Below are positions 14,001 to 31,194 of a DNA stretch of 64,000 nt, piece by piece (within the stretch, counting starts at the first letter, position 1; each line of letters starts with the position of its first letter). Both the position numbers and the translations under genes were made by a program. This DNA comes from Glandiceps talaboti (taxonomy: Eukaryota; Hemichordata; Enteropneusta; Spengelidae), in NCBI RefSeq assembly GCF_964340395.1, contig NC_135552.1, positions 16,907,194 through 16,971,193 of the forward strand, read 5' to 3'. The notes beneath the pieces were generated by a model. The model was not told the origin of the DNA. It made no database searches and saw only the letters and a list, made by a program, of their open reading frames with translations.

Positions 14001-16509
14001 AATACATTTGTCTGGTTGAATAATTTCCAAACTACCGTTTTATATACCGAAAACAAGATTTAAGATAAGTTCGCGTTGACACCGTGTTTAACTATTGTCA
14101 TGGTGACACGCGACCTCGTTCGGTACAGGTGACCTTTCGTGACTCGGAACACTTTTATACACCTGGTTATAACTATTTAATTGGCTCTCCGTTTTGGTTT
14201 TAGTCATCTTAGTGTTTGGCATAATTTTTTATCAAAAGTTATAAAAGATGTAACTAAAACATTTTTGTTGTTTTCAATGTATTGCAGTACAGCAACTTCC
14301 AAAATGATGTCTCGTTGATGTAACATATAACAACATCACAAATCAAAGCCAAATTTAAAGCATAAGTTGAAGATAAAAGTAAATTCAGGCTTGTGCATAG
14401 CCCCTATGGATAAACCACAAGACCTGTGACACTAGTGTGGAGACAAACACATATTATTCACTTATTTCCTCTGATCGAATGACTTCTTTTAAAAAGCAAA
14501 CTTTTGTGCATATATTTACAAGTCAGATAATTGTCCTCGTCCCCAATCCAAAACAAATTAAAAATACGCCAAACACTTGAAAAGAACGAAATATTTGGTT
14601 AATAATTATCCCAGGAAGTACAATATGTTCAAAGTTCTGTCATTCTGTATGTCAGCCATTGAACATATTTGACTGTAAATGATAACATATATACGAAAAT
14701 AAAAATCCAATCGCAGCATATATTAAATAGTTAATTATTAAATTTATTTTTTTATTTATAAGTAAATTTGTTTTTGTTCGGTGTGAGTACAGTAAATGCT
14801 GAAAATCATCACAGTCAATAAACAATACAGAGACCCAATATAAAGATTGAGATTTAGCTACAGATATACATTAGTATAAGATAAAATATTCCATTTGATA
14901 TGTATGCAGAATAATGGTTAAACTCCGGATTTTCAAGCAGAGTATGATAAAAAGTTTTTGCAAATGTCATCGGTTGAAAGTTTGAAATGTAACAAAGCAC
15001 AAACATTTTACAGTGTACAAATTACAATTTGTAATATAGAAATATTGGACGGACAATGTCAAAGAAAAAAACTGAGGACTGCACTGAAAGGAAAACTTTA
15101 GTGGACGTTATCCAGTAATCGATGGTGTCTCAAATTGAACAATAGCAGGTTTAGAAACTACTAGTTGACTGATAATTCTGACTAGTGAAATGATGAATTG
15201 TTTGACCTTGAAGCTAGAAATAGGTTAAATAGTTAATACGTCGACGTTGACTTTGAGATAAACTCGCCGTGGTTCTATATCATCTTGGACTATACAACTA
15301 GACCAATAACGTATACGATAATGGACGAATATTTCAGTTCGTCGCCGAGATTTCGTATTGTCATTTACGTTTCACTCAAAGACGACATGAAGGATTTCTT
15401 CTTCATGTACACAAAGAAACAAACAAATAAACCGTATAACACTGACCGAAATTTGACAGTGATATATGGCACATTCTTGTATTCCGTAAATGTTCTGAAA
15501 AATGAGATTTTAAAAATCAAGTGATGAGAATGTAAAATTGTTTTTCAAGGGTTAGTAAGCAAGCCAACCTGTATAACTAAGCTGGCAATTAATGGTTGTG
15601 TAACATGTAAATATTCTAAGCACATTGTGGCCGAGAGTTTATACAAGGGGTTTTGTGGGGGTATTGATGAGCTTACTAATACATCCATATGCATTTAACC
15701 ACTGATTTATGAATGGTTTCATATGGAGACGAAAAAATAAAAGGTTACGAATTGACACTAAAATTCTCAAGAAGACTTATTGGGGCTTTAAATTCTGTTA
15801 ATAACAGTGTTTTGGCTTCCTTGCAGACTCCTGTCCTTGAGTGTATGGTAAGCAACCTCTAAGGCGAAAGAAGGTTTGGACAATCTCAAAAGAAACACAA
15901 ACAGGTCAATACTTTAAGCTAACATGGAAATGCTAGAAGTCGCGTTGAATTGACATGTCGACAAAATAAATGACCACGACAAGTCTGGGTAAACACAACT
16001 CATCAATGAGCTTTTGTCGAATACGAACCGTTATTCTTGGTGTTACCAAAATAGCAATAGAAAATTTGACTTTGAGCTTACTGTGGAGTGCTGTTTCAAG
16101 GGATGGACAATTCGTGTAAATATTTGAACTGATAAAGTACAAATTCAATAGTTCTCTGTTCAATCTAAACAGTTGTCAATTAATTTGAGACCTAATGACC
16201 GAATATGGTTAAAATTTGAGAATTCATTTAGTCAACCTGGTTTCAGTGAAATAAAATCACTGTAATATCGCACGTCGCTCTGGTTTGCTCTATTATCTAA
16301 ATACAGAATGCCATCCTCTCCATAAGTAGATTCTATATATATATATCTGGCGTGTTACAGTACATCTTAGTACGAGTGTTGAAGTCAACACGGCTAAACC
16401 AACACCACAATGTCACAATATAATCAATTTTCTTTCAACTTAAGTCCAATGCTCAGCTTTGAGTGAGTGAATGCTGACAGTTCCGCTGTTGTAGCCCCCT
16501 TAATAGTGA
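11077..16509. other. Intergenic, no gene seen
   Basis: More than 5 kb with only short frames and no convincing splice-bounded exon. It probably includes the 3' flank of the minus-strand gene that ends at 16510. A small palindrome (TCACCGAGTCGGTGA) lies near 12164-12178. Confidence 0.45.
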
Positions 16510-17925
16510 TTACTCAGAAATGACCCATTTATCTAACCAAGCTCGACATTTTTCAACTGATTCCGTTTGTAATTTCTTCTCCACGGGATTTAGTTGTGGG
16601 TGATAGTTGTAGTTAAGTGGTTGGTGATATCTGATATCGTATCCTGGTCCCGTTACTTGGAAAGAACGTTCTTTATAAAGTCTTGGTTGCACGGGTGGTG
16701 GTGGGGAAGGCGTCGGAGATGGTGTACTCGACTCCTCTTCACCCACCTGTCGGATTTTTCGAAGTATATGCGACGGTACTGGTGGCGTTTTCCTGTACGG
16801 TCGATTCTCTGTATATTCTCCCGGATGACTGAGATTAAATCCCCGCCGCCGAGTTTGTCTGTTTCCCCTGTTATACAACCTGTTGCTGACACTTGAATAC
16901 CCGACTTTAGCTTGATTAGTTTTTTGGTCTCTTTTATATGATCTTGGCAATCTGGGTTTGGGAGACACTAAAGGTGTTGCCGTTAATGTAGTGAATTTAT
17001 TTCTTTGCACGTCAAAGTTAATGGCGTATTCCTCTTCTTCTATTATAGCATTATCAAGTAAGCTGGTTCGACAACCACTGCTTGCCCTGGTTGAATCTGG
17101 TGGTGTCGGGATTCTGTCGTCGCTCGTACTGCCGTTGATCTCTCGTTCACTGTCCGTAAAAACAGTCGAGCGTGACTCCGTCGTCATGCTGTTCGTTGCA
17201 CTGCCCGTGCTACTGACGATGGACATTTTGTGCCGTTTTATTACATTGTCTGACATAGATCTATCCAGATCATCATGTATTTGTTCAACTGTTGTTTGAG
17301 CATCAGACTCGGATAAATTGATATGCCCATCCAAGTTGTCTAGGTCGGATGCCTGTGTAGTCAACAGGTCGCCAGACTCCGACATGGTTGAGATATGTGC
17401 TGTTTTTGTTAATTTTTCTCGTTCCATCTCCTCACGAATTTCTTTCATGACTTCCTTGGCCTCCTCGGAAAGTCGGGACAGCAGTGACGGCTTCTCCCGT
17501 CGCCCTGTCCGTTTCCGTTGTCGCATTTTAGTCGATTCTCGACTTTCGAGATTTCGACCACCATTTAAAATAGAATAAGTCCTAAGTTCGTTGGCTTGAA
17601 TATCAGCAGGGCATGATTGTGTCGACAAAAGTGCCCTCCTGGGCGGTGACCTGATGTCACGGACCGGTGATGGAAAAAATCCGGGAACAATTCTACTTGA
17701 CCCGTCCAGTAAACTCCCATCGTCACAAGTGTGTCCAGTCCGCCTGGTCCCTTTGTCCACCCTGGGTGACCTGTAAAATAATTTATTTTGTCCTTCACGT
17801 GAGCTGTACGTAATATCAGGCATTCCAGCACTACCCTTGATACGAACCACGGCCGTTTTGCCATAAATTTTTCTCCTCAACTGTTGAGGGGTTAGTACTT
17901 CTGACGCTTGAACGCAAGCTGCCAT
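16510..17925 (-). CDS. Uncharacterised 471-residue protein, apparently single-exon
   Basis: An intact frame runs from an ATG in good context (AAAATGG) to TAA, with no internal intron needed. I do not recognise the family. The N-terminus (about residues 10-60) is basic and may be folded (LTPQQLRRKIYGKTAVVRIK). Residues near 130-175 are rich in Lys, Arg and Glu and likely helical (LSRLSEEAKEVMKEIREEM). The middle is Ser/Thr/Asp-rich and looks disordered. Residues about 400-420 are a Pro/Ser run (SPTPSPPPP). The last 30 residues look folded again (PVEKKLQTESVEKCRAWLDK). There is no signal peptide or membrane segment. Codon use is even and the GC content is higher than the flanks, which supports real coding. 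Disorder between two short conserved-looking ends suggests a cytoplasmic or cytoskeletal scaffold; that is inference. A further 5' non-coding exon is possible. Confidence 0.8.
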   Translation of the reverse strand: MAACVQASEVLTPQQLRRKIYGKTAVVRIKGSAGMPDITYSSREGQNKLFYRSPRVDKGTRRTGHTCDDGSLLDGSSRIVPGFFPSPVRDIRSPPRRALLSTQSCPADIQANELRTYSILNGGRNLESRESTKMRQRKRTGRREKPSLLSRLSEEAKEVMKEIREEMEREKLTKTAHISTMSESGDLLTTQASDLDNLDGHINLSESDAQTTVEQIHDDLDRSMSDNVIKRHKMSIVSSTGSATNSMTTESRSTVFTDSEREINGSTSDDRIPTPPDSTRASSGCRTSLLDNAIIEEEEYAINFDVQRNKFTTLTATPLVSPKPRLPRSYKRDQKTNQAKVGYSSVSNRLYNRGNRQTRRRGFNLSHPGEYTENRPYRKTPPVPSHILRKIRQVGEEESSTPSPTPSPPPPVQPRLYKERSFQVTGPGYDIRYHQPLNYNYHPQLNPVEKKLQTESVEKCRAWLDKWVISE

Positions 17926-20466
17926 TTTGAAACTAAGTCAGTGTTTTTCCCGCTTATTCACTCCACGACGCAACACCTATGTATACAGATGTGCTCTTCG
18001 TTATCGCCACAACAAACACTCGCGACTACATGTATAAATATATCGGATTTAGCAGTGATATACACATAGCACTTAACGAGATCGGCTACACATATGTTAA
18101 CGGCAAACATGCCAATTCCGATTGGCATTCTAACTGTTGTCCTACGCGATGTATTCGTAGAAGTGCAATTCAATTCCAGCGTGGGTAAAATTATCCGATA
18201 ATTGAAATGCGTGTCTGCTTTCCTGCTAACAGGTGTGCCATGGGCCAATAACCGGCTTTGCTCAGACTTTGAAACGGAGACGCACATATACTCCGTTGAC
18301 GGCTAACCGCGATCGAGGAATACATATTACCTACAACGTACATATCGGCGAGACCTATTCGGGATTCGCGTTCAGCTGAAAATGTCTACTCCATTTCACG
18401 GGCAATAAATCTTCACCGACGACAACTTTTCACCTGAGTCACTACCGACGCGTTGTCATGTTCAACAAGTCCGACAGATTACCGTTATATATTTCGACTC
18501 GACTGACGTTGTGTGCAGTGGTACAGTAAACTGTTAAGTCAACAAGGGTCTGTGTAGAACTGGAGGTGCCGGTCACGCAAAAAATCCAATAATGCCATTC
18601 ACTTTCATTTGTGTACAAATAGATTTTTTCTCTATTCTCCGCCTTACCTAGATGATTGTAAATAGAGCCGAGCTTATCTGAATAACAATGCTATTATTAC
18701 ATCGCGTATATTGTCTACATGATAGCTCCCTCGAGATATCCCATTCGATAACAGCGTAAAATCGACATGTTCTTGTGCATGCGCATCAGTAGTATTTCAT
18801 TAAATGATTGAGTGTATCCTGTGACACGCGGGATAGAATAAAGCTACCTTCAATAGGAAAATAATGAACGTCGACAAATGCCACTGAAGGTCAAGGGTCG
18901 CACCACCGATTTAACCTGTCTTGGCAACAGAAAATAAAACACCTTTACGCAGTCCTAACAAAGCGAAATATACGTCCTATATTGAATGGATTTTAAGTAA
19001 ATAGAGTCTCGCCTGTGTTACGATCCCCGCTGAGACCAATAGTTTGCTAGGATAGCGTTTTCCTCCTCGAGATAATGTAAGTGGGAGTGGTAGAATTCAT
19101 CAGAACCCCTTTAAAGTAATGTTGATTTTTTTTTCTGCAGTTAACCGAGGCGCTACTTTCCAGTTGACATTCCGCAATGTCGAGCAACTATAGCGAATTT
19201 ACCCTTCTTATTGCTTTAATCCAAGCCTGTAATAACGTTTGAATTGGCATCCATAAACCTTTTATTGTAAAGGTACCGTCGAGTTCATCGGGTATTAACG
19301 AGACCTGTAATGGTTTGACAGTCTGTCTTTCAGCTTTTCACCTTCCAATTATTACACTTATTGTCAAGGATTCAGAACATGATTTGTGACATGAAGTAAA
19401 AATTTATGTCCGTGGAGGTTGGAGTCGCATGTTATGACGTCAATGTTACTCCAGGTGCGGTATTATCGGAGGGGATGGAATTTGTTTTGGTTTTCAATAC
19501 CGAACTCTAAAAAATGTGCGTAGTCGTTTTAAAACACGAAATGACACGTATCGGCTTTTCAGACCGAATTTAGTGGAATTTGGATTCACACTGGCGTTTC
19601 TAATTGACCACTGAAGAGACACAATCTTTAATGTTGACTCCATAATGAAATTAATTTGCACTTGACATGAAGTTTACCATGTTACTCTGCATCTGACATA
19701 GTTTAATTTATAGCATGGTGTAACATTGACTGTTCTTTCACTTCGTACGATGTTTCAAGAGCATGTATTTGTTAGTACACTCGAACAGTTTGATCTTTAA
19801 TTTCCAGTTACGCCCACGTGCGAGATGTAAACAAACTGCTGTCGCTATAGCAACTGCGCGTGCAGCTAACTCTTGGTGGCGCTAAACAGGTGTACGCTCT
19901 GATAGTAACATTGAACGTCGGAGCGCTGTCCACTTCATTGATGTGCACGGTAAAATGTATTCATTATATTAGAGCTTATAAAACAATTATATATTCGAGC
20001 AACTTTGATCGGTAGCTTTGATTGTTTCCTTCGACATCGAAAATATCGGAGATTTCATCGTTGTGGCAAGTTTTAAGATCTATCACTAAATGCAAATGAA
20101 AGGATCGTTTGACGAAATGAATTGAATGATACCCCAGCTCAGACATATATAGAGTATCCTATATTCGCAGTTTTTAAAATTTTGGTTATAAAGAACTTGC
20201 ATCGTTATCTTACGACATTGGTGGTTTTACATCGAATTCATTACGGAGACTTACACAACATAAATAAAAATAACAATGAAGCCGCGGCGGACTGGGTAAC
20301 TACGTGAGTATATCCGTTCTCACCGTACCGGGGCAGGTGTATGTCTCGTAGCTTAGAAAGCGATGATCGTGCACGTACAAGAGTCTGACCACACGATAGT
20401 ACAAACTACAAAATTAGCCGCAGACATCCGTACTAATCTGCCTGGAAACATACTACATTTTTTAGT
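17926..20466. other. Upstream region of the 471-residue gene; otherwise no gene seen
   Basis: The first few hundred bases next to the ATG at 17925 are richer in CG dinucleotides than the rest and probably hold the promoter of that gene. No TATA box in a telling place and no other exon were found. One TGACGTCA palindrome lies at 19435-19442. Confidence 0.4.
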
Positions 20467-20514
20467 TGTTGTTGTTGTTGTTGTTGTTGTTTTTGTTTTT
20501 GTTGTTGTTGTTGG
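20467..20514. repeat. (GTT)n microsatellite
   Basis: GTT triplets with TTTTTG interruptions. Valine-rich and threonine-rich open frames over it are artefacts. Confidence 0.9.
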
Positions 20515-23444
<2,930 letters not shown>

Positions 23445-26400
23445 ATGACAGTGGTCACTGCATTTTCAAATAGGAAGGCGGTGCATTCAATATTAATACA
23501 CTTTCCTTCAATCTCTAATGATATTCAAGATAATATTACAAGAAGTGGTTGTGTATAGCAGTCTTTACAATCATCTCTCACCGTCTAATAATGCTGAAAC
23601 ACAGTGTAAACACGACGTCCATTTAGAATGCACAACGATAATACAGGAATCAGACATAGAATTTATAATTTAGTTGCTGAAATTAATATTTTAGTTGAAG
23701 GTCAGTTCGTTCCAAACGTTTTCATTAATTAAGTTTTGTATGAAGTTTTGTCAACGCGCGAGAAAGAACAAAATGAAGATAAAAATTCATTAACCATGGG
23801 AGTATCGATCTAACGGTAGTGTCAATACAGTATATCATTAATGTTTCATTCCCGTGTCTCCCCTGACTGCTATGTGGTTTTAATAATAGATCCATCTCTA
23901 AATTTGACAGCCACATAGCAATGATTACGGTCTCTATCGATATCTAAATTTACCTTAGGTCTTTGAAGCTGAGTCTGGCGATATGAATACATTGATTCTG
24001 AAAACGCGTTCGATATTTTTTTCTTTCTGGCTCTGACATGTAGCAGCTTGTAGTTTCACAAACTCGAGTGAATTGATAATATTTTTTTGTAACACTGGCA
24101 ACCGCTTAGCAATAATTATGTTGGGGTTTTACCTGGGATTATAATGAAAGATCCAAGGGTATCATAAGATTTATAAAATCTACGCAAGACTTTACAGTGA
24201 ATTCTCTTATGCATTGTGTTTTAATGGAAGGAAAACAACATGAACTCGATTTAGTGTTCACCGTCATTTTCAAATTTGTCATCGTTTATTTGCGGAGGAA
24301 CTGCTTCAATCTGGTATCGCCTACCCTGTATGATTGTTTAGGAGATTTGTGAAATCTTGTCTCGTCGAGTGAGCTTTTAAGCCAAGAAACGAGCACAGTA
24401 AATAAACAAACAGACATGCGAATCTAGAAGTCATGGCATCATATTCTTTCTCTGCATCGTTACAATCAACACTTGTTTTCATGCTTTAATGGATACAGTC
24501 CCATTTTCAATTATAATATGGACAATAACATCAAGGGTCTGTCTTTAACTTTGTTCAATTTAATAGTATAAAGTCAACCAGGTCTATTGTACAGTACTGT
24601 AGCCTCTCAATTACCGACTGACGTTTTGATTTTAAGAGCTGTTTTATGCTTGTAGTCTGTTGTAATAATGCCCGAGCATGTCGAAGGCCACCTCGGTGTT
24701 AAGTCTCCTTCCAAGATTGTATTTCCCATTGGCGCTCTGCCCGGTTTTCCACGTTTCCCCCCTATTTCTTGTATAACGTTCAGTATTGTTAATTTCTTGT
24801 GTGTTTATGAGATGTGCAATCTACAGGTGTGACCAGGCCGGGAAGTGACTAAAATTTTATAAGACCTCATCAATTCTATAGTGTAAACATGAATAGTTAA
24901 TCAATGGGTTGGCTGTTCGAAAGAGGCTGAGCTCGTCTCAGCTACGGCTCAATCGCTGTGGTATGTACTAGTCGATATCGTTGTTGTGTTTCGAACACGA
25001 TAGTGATGTACGTTTTTCACCGGCAACATTGCATGTAATTTCGTGTGAACAAGGAGAGACGTATCGGATGACTCGACCTGGATCCATTCCTAAAATATGG
25101 GCGTAGTGTGGTTTTACATTGTACGAAGTGTCAACGTCACGTTGCGAAGTCTGTATATCTGTGTGAACCTTCGGGAGTGTTTGATGCAGCGCTGACAAGA
25201 CTGTTATAAAATGGCAATTTGCTGTCATCGCTTCTTTTTGTAAATAAAGCATGATATATAACAAATTGTAATAAAAACTAAACCACGTCTAATCCACAAG
25301 CTTGGTTCGTATCAAGGGTTATGCTTGCAATCACACAGCAAACTCTATTTTTAAACCTATAAATGCAACGCCAATAGTCATCTCTAATTTATTCATAGCC
25401 TACGAACACTTCACATGTGTATACGTGGTGAAACCACTGGTCAGGTTACTGAAGCCATGCTGAAACACGATGCAAAAATAAATTTCAGAATGTTGAACAA
25501 GTGAAGTCATGCATAAAACATAACATTGTTTAACAATGTCCCTGTGTTGTATTGGTGAGACGCAGCTGTAGTTGGTTGCCTAGATGCGATATACTGCCGT
25601 AGAAATCCATCATACATTGAGCTGTCTGACAACACTGCAACAAGCTAAATTTGAGTTTCCCCATGATATGCTATGTTTGTCAAGGGTTTAACAAGTCGCA
25701 GTTCAGAGTAATCACAAATCAATGTCAAATATAGGAAAGATTATTAATCATTACGCTGCTTGTGAAAATATATCATAATTCCAATGACGTGAAATTAAAT
25801 TGAGGGTATGTCACGGTGTTGTCAGATATATATCATGTATCATGCATGATGAAGCAGTCATGGCACGTTCGAATTCTAAGTCCCCAGTTTGAAAATGTCA
25901 AGCCATTTGTGCATTACAACGGAGAAATGTGTATAAATTACCTGAGCAATTCTACAGAAACCTACACATCACTATCAATGGAAAATGTCGGAAGGCGTAT
26001 ACTTACATGTTCCTTTCAACCGGTACGGCCCACGGCGACACGGAACGCACATGTCTGTCGGTGATACTCGGCAAATCCATCATTGATACCAAATGCTAGA
26101 GTTGCTGATCGGAAGAAATGCACTGTTTATTAAGTCCACGAATCATTGAGAAAAACTACGCATAACGCTTGTTGACAAATACATGTAATGTAGATAGAAG
26201 GTCCGTATCGCTCGCTGTGAGATAATAAAACAGTCTGGTGTCGTCTTCATTATTGCCAAAGTCGTTATACACACAGGTGTAATGCTCACCTGTAGAAGAC
26301 AGGGTCGTAAACTAACGTCTATCTCGAAACACCATAGTTGTCTACTCGTCCAGGATAAACGCTCCGCAATGAGTTATAACAGCGGTCGATTTTTCGCCTG

Positions 26401-29191
26401 GCTGGTCAGCTCGCCCGAGATGATGACTGACAATCCCCTCTTCTGTGTGGAAAACACAGAAGAGCCTTCTCACGCACTGATCGTGCTCAGGTCAGGTGGA
26501 ACAATGAACACAACCTCAAGTAATTGTCATCAAATTATTACGCAGTCCATACGAAGGAAACAATCAAAAGATAAAGGCCTTTAACTCCACACTGCTCTGA
26601 CACCGTGGACTATGCAAAGAACGGTACAATCAATGCTGTTCACTTGGATAATAATGTTTTCTTCTGTTTGTATGTAGAGAGGTTTTTAGACAACGGTTGG
26701 TTTGACTCGACGCCTACCTGTTGATGACACTGGGGTGACTGCATCCACTTGATAACGTCGCTCACCCAATCGGCACGTATACTTCCCTTGTAACTAAAAT
26801 GCCAATATGATGGCCCTATCAGCACAAAGCCTTAAAGCCACTGGAAGCTACCTACATGCCTATTGACTCAGCTCACAAATACCGGTGTACTGCGAACAAC
26901 CATTGGATATAATCTGGAGAGTACCTTGATCGACATACGACTAGAGTGCAGGTAGTATAGCTCGATTGAGTGTACATGTTAGAATGGCGACGGGATGGGA
27001 ACACACCTCCGGGGGGGCGGCTTTTAGTACGTACACATCCTGCTTGTTACGCAGCGTGTTGAGTTCATGAAACGTTCATTCAAGTAACAGAATATACAGC
27101 GCTAAGAATAACTGTAAGGTTTTGCTTTTCTAAAACCATGTCTTTAAATACTGTAGAATAATACTATCCCCGTGGTACACTGGTTCGCTATTGTGTGTGG
27201 TAGCTCTACTTCAACCTGGCAAAGAGTAATTCCTTTGTTAAGGACTGAATATATAGCCTTTTACTGCTGTCACTCTTTTCTCCAATACTTAAATTAATGA
27301 TGGATACAGACTTATGTACACACCGCTACTACATCTAATTTCCATGTTCCGTTTCGGGTATCAATATGTCACGCCTTAATTGGGGAATTAAGGGAACGCG
27401 ATATAGATCACCATGGCAACAGCTGTCATGCAGATCCTCCTTAAAGTCTGTCGCGACATTCGATACAAAACTCCCCCAAGTTTTCAACATTGCCTCAGGG
27501 GGAAATGTTGAGAGTGTTATTGAGAGATGTAAATAAATCACCGTGTCTTTAATTCTGGTTTAATTGTGCGTCTGCAACAAGCTGTTAAAACTAATAGCCA
27601 CATTTGAAAGTACCTAGCCCCGCGGTTCTCCTCACGCGGCAAATCACAACACACTCAATCTGTACACAGAGCTATCGTATTAATCATCACCTTCTTTTCC
27701 TTTCACAGTTTGAAGGACTCATTTATGCGAGTATTACAATTTTCCAAGGACCATGAGTCAAACGTATTCATTCCAAAGTTCAACGCCATTGTGCCTCATT
27801 TCTACTGATTTTCTTTCACTAGAAGGCGTTTCCTTTTGTCTGTGCCCTTGGACTCTTCTTTAAGCCTGATTAATCATCACCCTATTCAAGCTATCTCATT
27901 GTCTATTATATCTATACATGTGTATTGCTTTCTTTCATATGCTCTTGAACAACCCGTTTTTAAAGATCTCCGGGCCATTCTATTACATTGTTCGTTCTAA
28001 TCAAATTGGCAATTCTTTGGTATCATCGTAGGGCTGTCTTAGAAACTTCACGTTGCTAATTAAAAACCAAACGTCAAGTTCATAAATTTATCTACATCTT
28101 GAAATGCTTCTTGTACGACAGACTATAACTCTATAATGAGCTGAGGTTGTATTCCACACGTAATGTAGTAAACAACTCCGATTGAAGAATGTTGTATGAC
28201 AAAGCATAGAGGAAAGAACTGGTTCCATCGCTTTTATGTTTGAAAGTATGTCAGATCCGACTCCGTGTCAACGTTATTTGACCCTGCTCGTCCAATGTAC
28301 ACGAAAGTACACGTCCCCTGCCCCTCTTGTTCTTAAGAACAAATAAAAAGACGCGTCAATACTTTAGTACTTTATTGTGCATTCTTCAAAATATGAACTC
28401 TTCACAAAGTAACAACAACGCCCGTCTTTACGAAATCAGCTAACATATCTTACCTTAGTCAGGGCAAGGAAGTACCCACAGTGGTACTTCCATGATCAGA
28501 GCTATTTGACTATAAGTTATCATAATTTTAGAAAAAAATATGTATGCGATGGTTTGATTTCGCAACCACTTGTCTTTGAAACTATACCTGATATTATTAG
28601 CGAACAACATTGTCGACCCACTTTCGTAATTTTAAAAGTTGAATATTACACACAAATTCCTGCATGTTTTTACAAATAAGCATTGTTGCCATCACTTCAG
28701 CCCAACGTCGTGTTTGATAAAGTACAGTGCATATACAAGATTAACACGCTTAAGCTACTTTTCCATGGTTTTACGAATTGATCGACTAACTTTGCACCTC
28801 ATAAATATTTCCATTCACAAATCACTAGAGCAGAATACCTGATTCTATTCTCGTCATTTTGACGCTACCGTACGACCAACAAGTGTTTGACAAACATCGG
28901 TCCATTTACAGGATAAGTGGTCTGAGGTCAAACAAACCTTACGAAAACAACTCCAAACGAACAAATGAAAAGGCAATACAGGCCTCGGGTTGAAACGACA
29001 GTCGCTTTTGCCTTTTTGAATCCCTTTCGGCTTTGTAGTTAGAAGACTAATCAAACACTTCACGATATGACAACATTGTCACCGTCTGAAACGACTGTTC
29101 TATTGTGGTACAGATCATAGACAGTGGAGGGGATTAATGTCTGCACAGAGAATTCGAAGTGTTTGTATGTAGTGGAACTTTAGGGGTACGT

Positions 29192-29244
29192 TGTAGTGAT
29201 ACACACACATGAAAAGTCACAACTTTTCATGTGTATCACTACAA
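29192..29244. repeat. Hairpin-forming inverted repeat
   Basis: GTAGTGATACACACACATGAAAAGT pairs with the reverse complement of the right half, with one three-base bulge (an extra ACA on the left). No target duplication was recognised. It may be the remnant of a small palindromic element. Confidence 0.55.
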
Positions 29245-29326
29245 ACTATTCCACACTATGCGGATTAAGTCAGTACAATGTTTCGAAATAATAAAGTACA
29301 TGTATATATGAATACTTATTTATGCA

Positions 29327-29413
29327 CCACCACCACCACCACCACCACCACCACCACCACCGCCGCCGCCGCCGCCGCTGCCACCACCACCACCACCACC
29401 ACCACCGCCGCCG
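29327..29413. repeat. (ACC)n/(GCC)n triplet tract
   Basis: ACC, then GCC, then ACC, then GCC blocks. The Thr/Ala run it encodes is not bounded by exon signals. Confidence 0.9.
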
Positions 29414-31071
29414 CCTCTATCATCGTCCTTGACAAGAACGTAAGCCATGTATATCAATAATTTTAATAGACCACTGGCCCGCATTTTTCCAAAGAGCTAG
29501 CGTGGAAGTATCGCCCACTTCCATGCACAGAGCAACCCACAGTTCAGTAACGCTGCTCCAGACCTCAGACTTGTTTGGTGGTCTGAGTCCAGACTTAGAT
29601 TACCCAGAGTTTACTGTCTCCACGTCAAATCCTAGTTCATTCAAATCAAAGAACCATATGACTCATTTGTTCCTGTCGAGGAGATTAATTTGATTCCAAG
29701 CTTAACAAGGGAAAGTAATAACCGCTTGATATATTGCATATCATGTAAACTCATTATTTAAGGCAGGTGCGTGTCACGTGATACGGATTGTAATGACAGT
29801 GACAACAGCGTCACCAGGATAAAGATAGATGATTTCTACACAAGACATATTGATATTTTCAGTAGCTGCTATACGATGTCAACAGATGTCTTGATTTTTG
29901 TTGTAATGTATCTTTAAATACCGTTTTTGTTGATGAAATAGAATTAAAACTTGGTAGTTATTTTAGAACTCGGTATATGTATTCGTGCATATGTACTAGT
30001 ATATACGCGTTCGATAGAGAACACTATAATCGTGTGTGTGTATGTGGAAGTGTAAAATGATTAAAACCATTCTGAATAAATGAACATTAATAAATACAAT
30101 CCTGGTGTTTCGAATGAATATTCTTTTCATAAAGGATCTAGCAAGATATAAGTACGTGGGTTGTCTGTGTACGCGCATGTTGTACGTTCGAGGAAGTCAA
30201 GACCACTACAAGAATTATCTATAAAAAAATTGAAGGGATAACAGAACCGTGTATGCTTTCGTACGTTAGGAAGAGAATTAGTATCTGCCAATAGAAAAGA
30301 AAACTAACCCTGGTTGTTCCTAAAGTTATAGACTCTGTGCCTTTAACGATTAATCGCCACATCATCCCAAAGTAGGGTTTAACATGCAACACAAATAGGT
30401 TATCATTACTATCCCCATATCCACACTGCAGCATTTAATGCTTTGTGTTTGCTGTTATTCTTGTTTGATATTCAGAATTAATGTTTATATTATTCTACTC
30501 AGAGAAACCATGATATTTAATATCATTCATTCATTGTGATTTGCGGGAAAAAACTGTGCCCAATAGCATTAAAATTCTCACCTCCCACCACACTAAAGGA
30601 GCGTTCAGCTTAGCAATGCGATTTCACGTTGTGCCACTGGCAAGTTTGATCTTAAAATTACATTTCATGCCTTTGAAGAATTTTGCGGTGGATTTTAAAA
30701 GAAACTTCCGAAAGAAATATTTGTGTTTTTTTGTAAAAACGTACGCGATCTCAAAACAAGGGTAAAGTCATAATAGCGTTTCTATTCAGTTAGGTGGGTG
30801 CATCAATCATCTATCAATACACGGTAAACTCATTTGACCCGGGAAAGAAATAAATATACTAACCACAGACTCGAGGGTCCTTTGTTTTCTTCTAAGTTTG
30901 AAACTTGTAGTTGTGGTTGAATGTATAGAGTAGAACATTTTCAGAGCAATTTTAGCGTGCCTTTTAAAAATCAGACTGAATTATTTCCCACAAAAATTGA
31001 CTGGCGCCAAACTACAACAACCATACTGTGTCAAACTGATAGCTGAACTTTATACTGAAATGTCTTTTTTT

Positions 31072-31194
31072 TTCTCATCGTCGCAAACCATGGCCTCTTT
31101 TACGACATCGTCCAAAACGTGCCGTCAATAGATCGTCGTTATTTCGCAGTGTTGCGGATCGCGGAAGAAATAACAGCTCTGGTTTGCGAGAATG
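31072..31194. mobile_element. MITE, family 'TCTCRTYGTCGYAAACCA', copy 1
   Basis: TTCTCATCGTCGCAAACCA at the left end matches the reverse complement of the right end (TGGTTTGCGAGAATG). The inner segment (ATTTCGCAGTGTTGCGG, GCGGAAGAAAT) is shared with the copy at 54968-55108. It is 123 bases long with no frame. Confidence 0.6.

Noticed and set aside
24968-25264. 98-codon minus-strand frame
   Set aside because: Looks like a chance frame; no family resemblance or exon boundaries.
26282-26584. 100-codon plus-strand frame
   Set aside because: No motif; contains a DNA hairpin, but no start or splice evidence.
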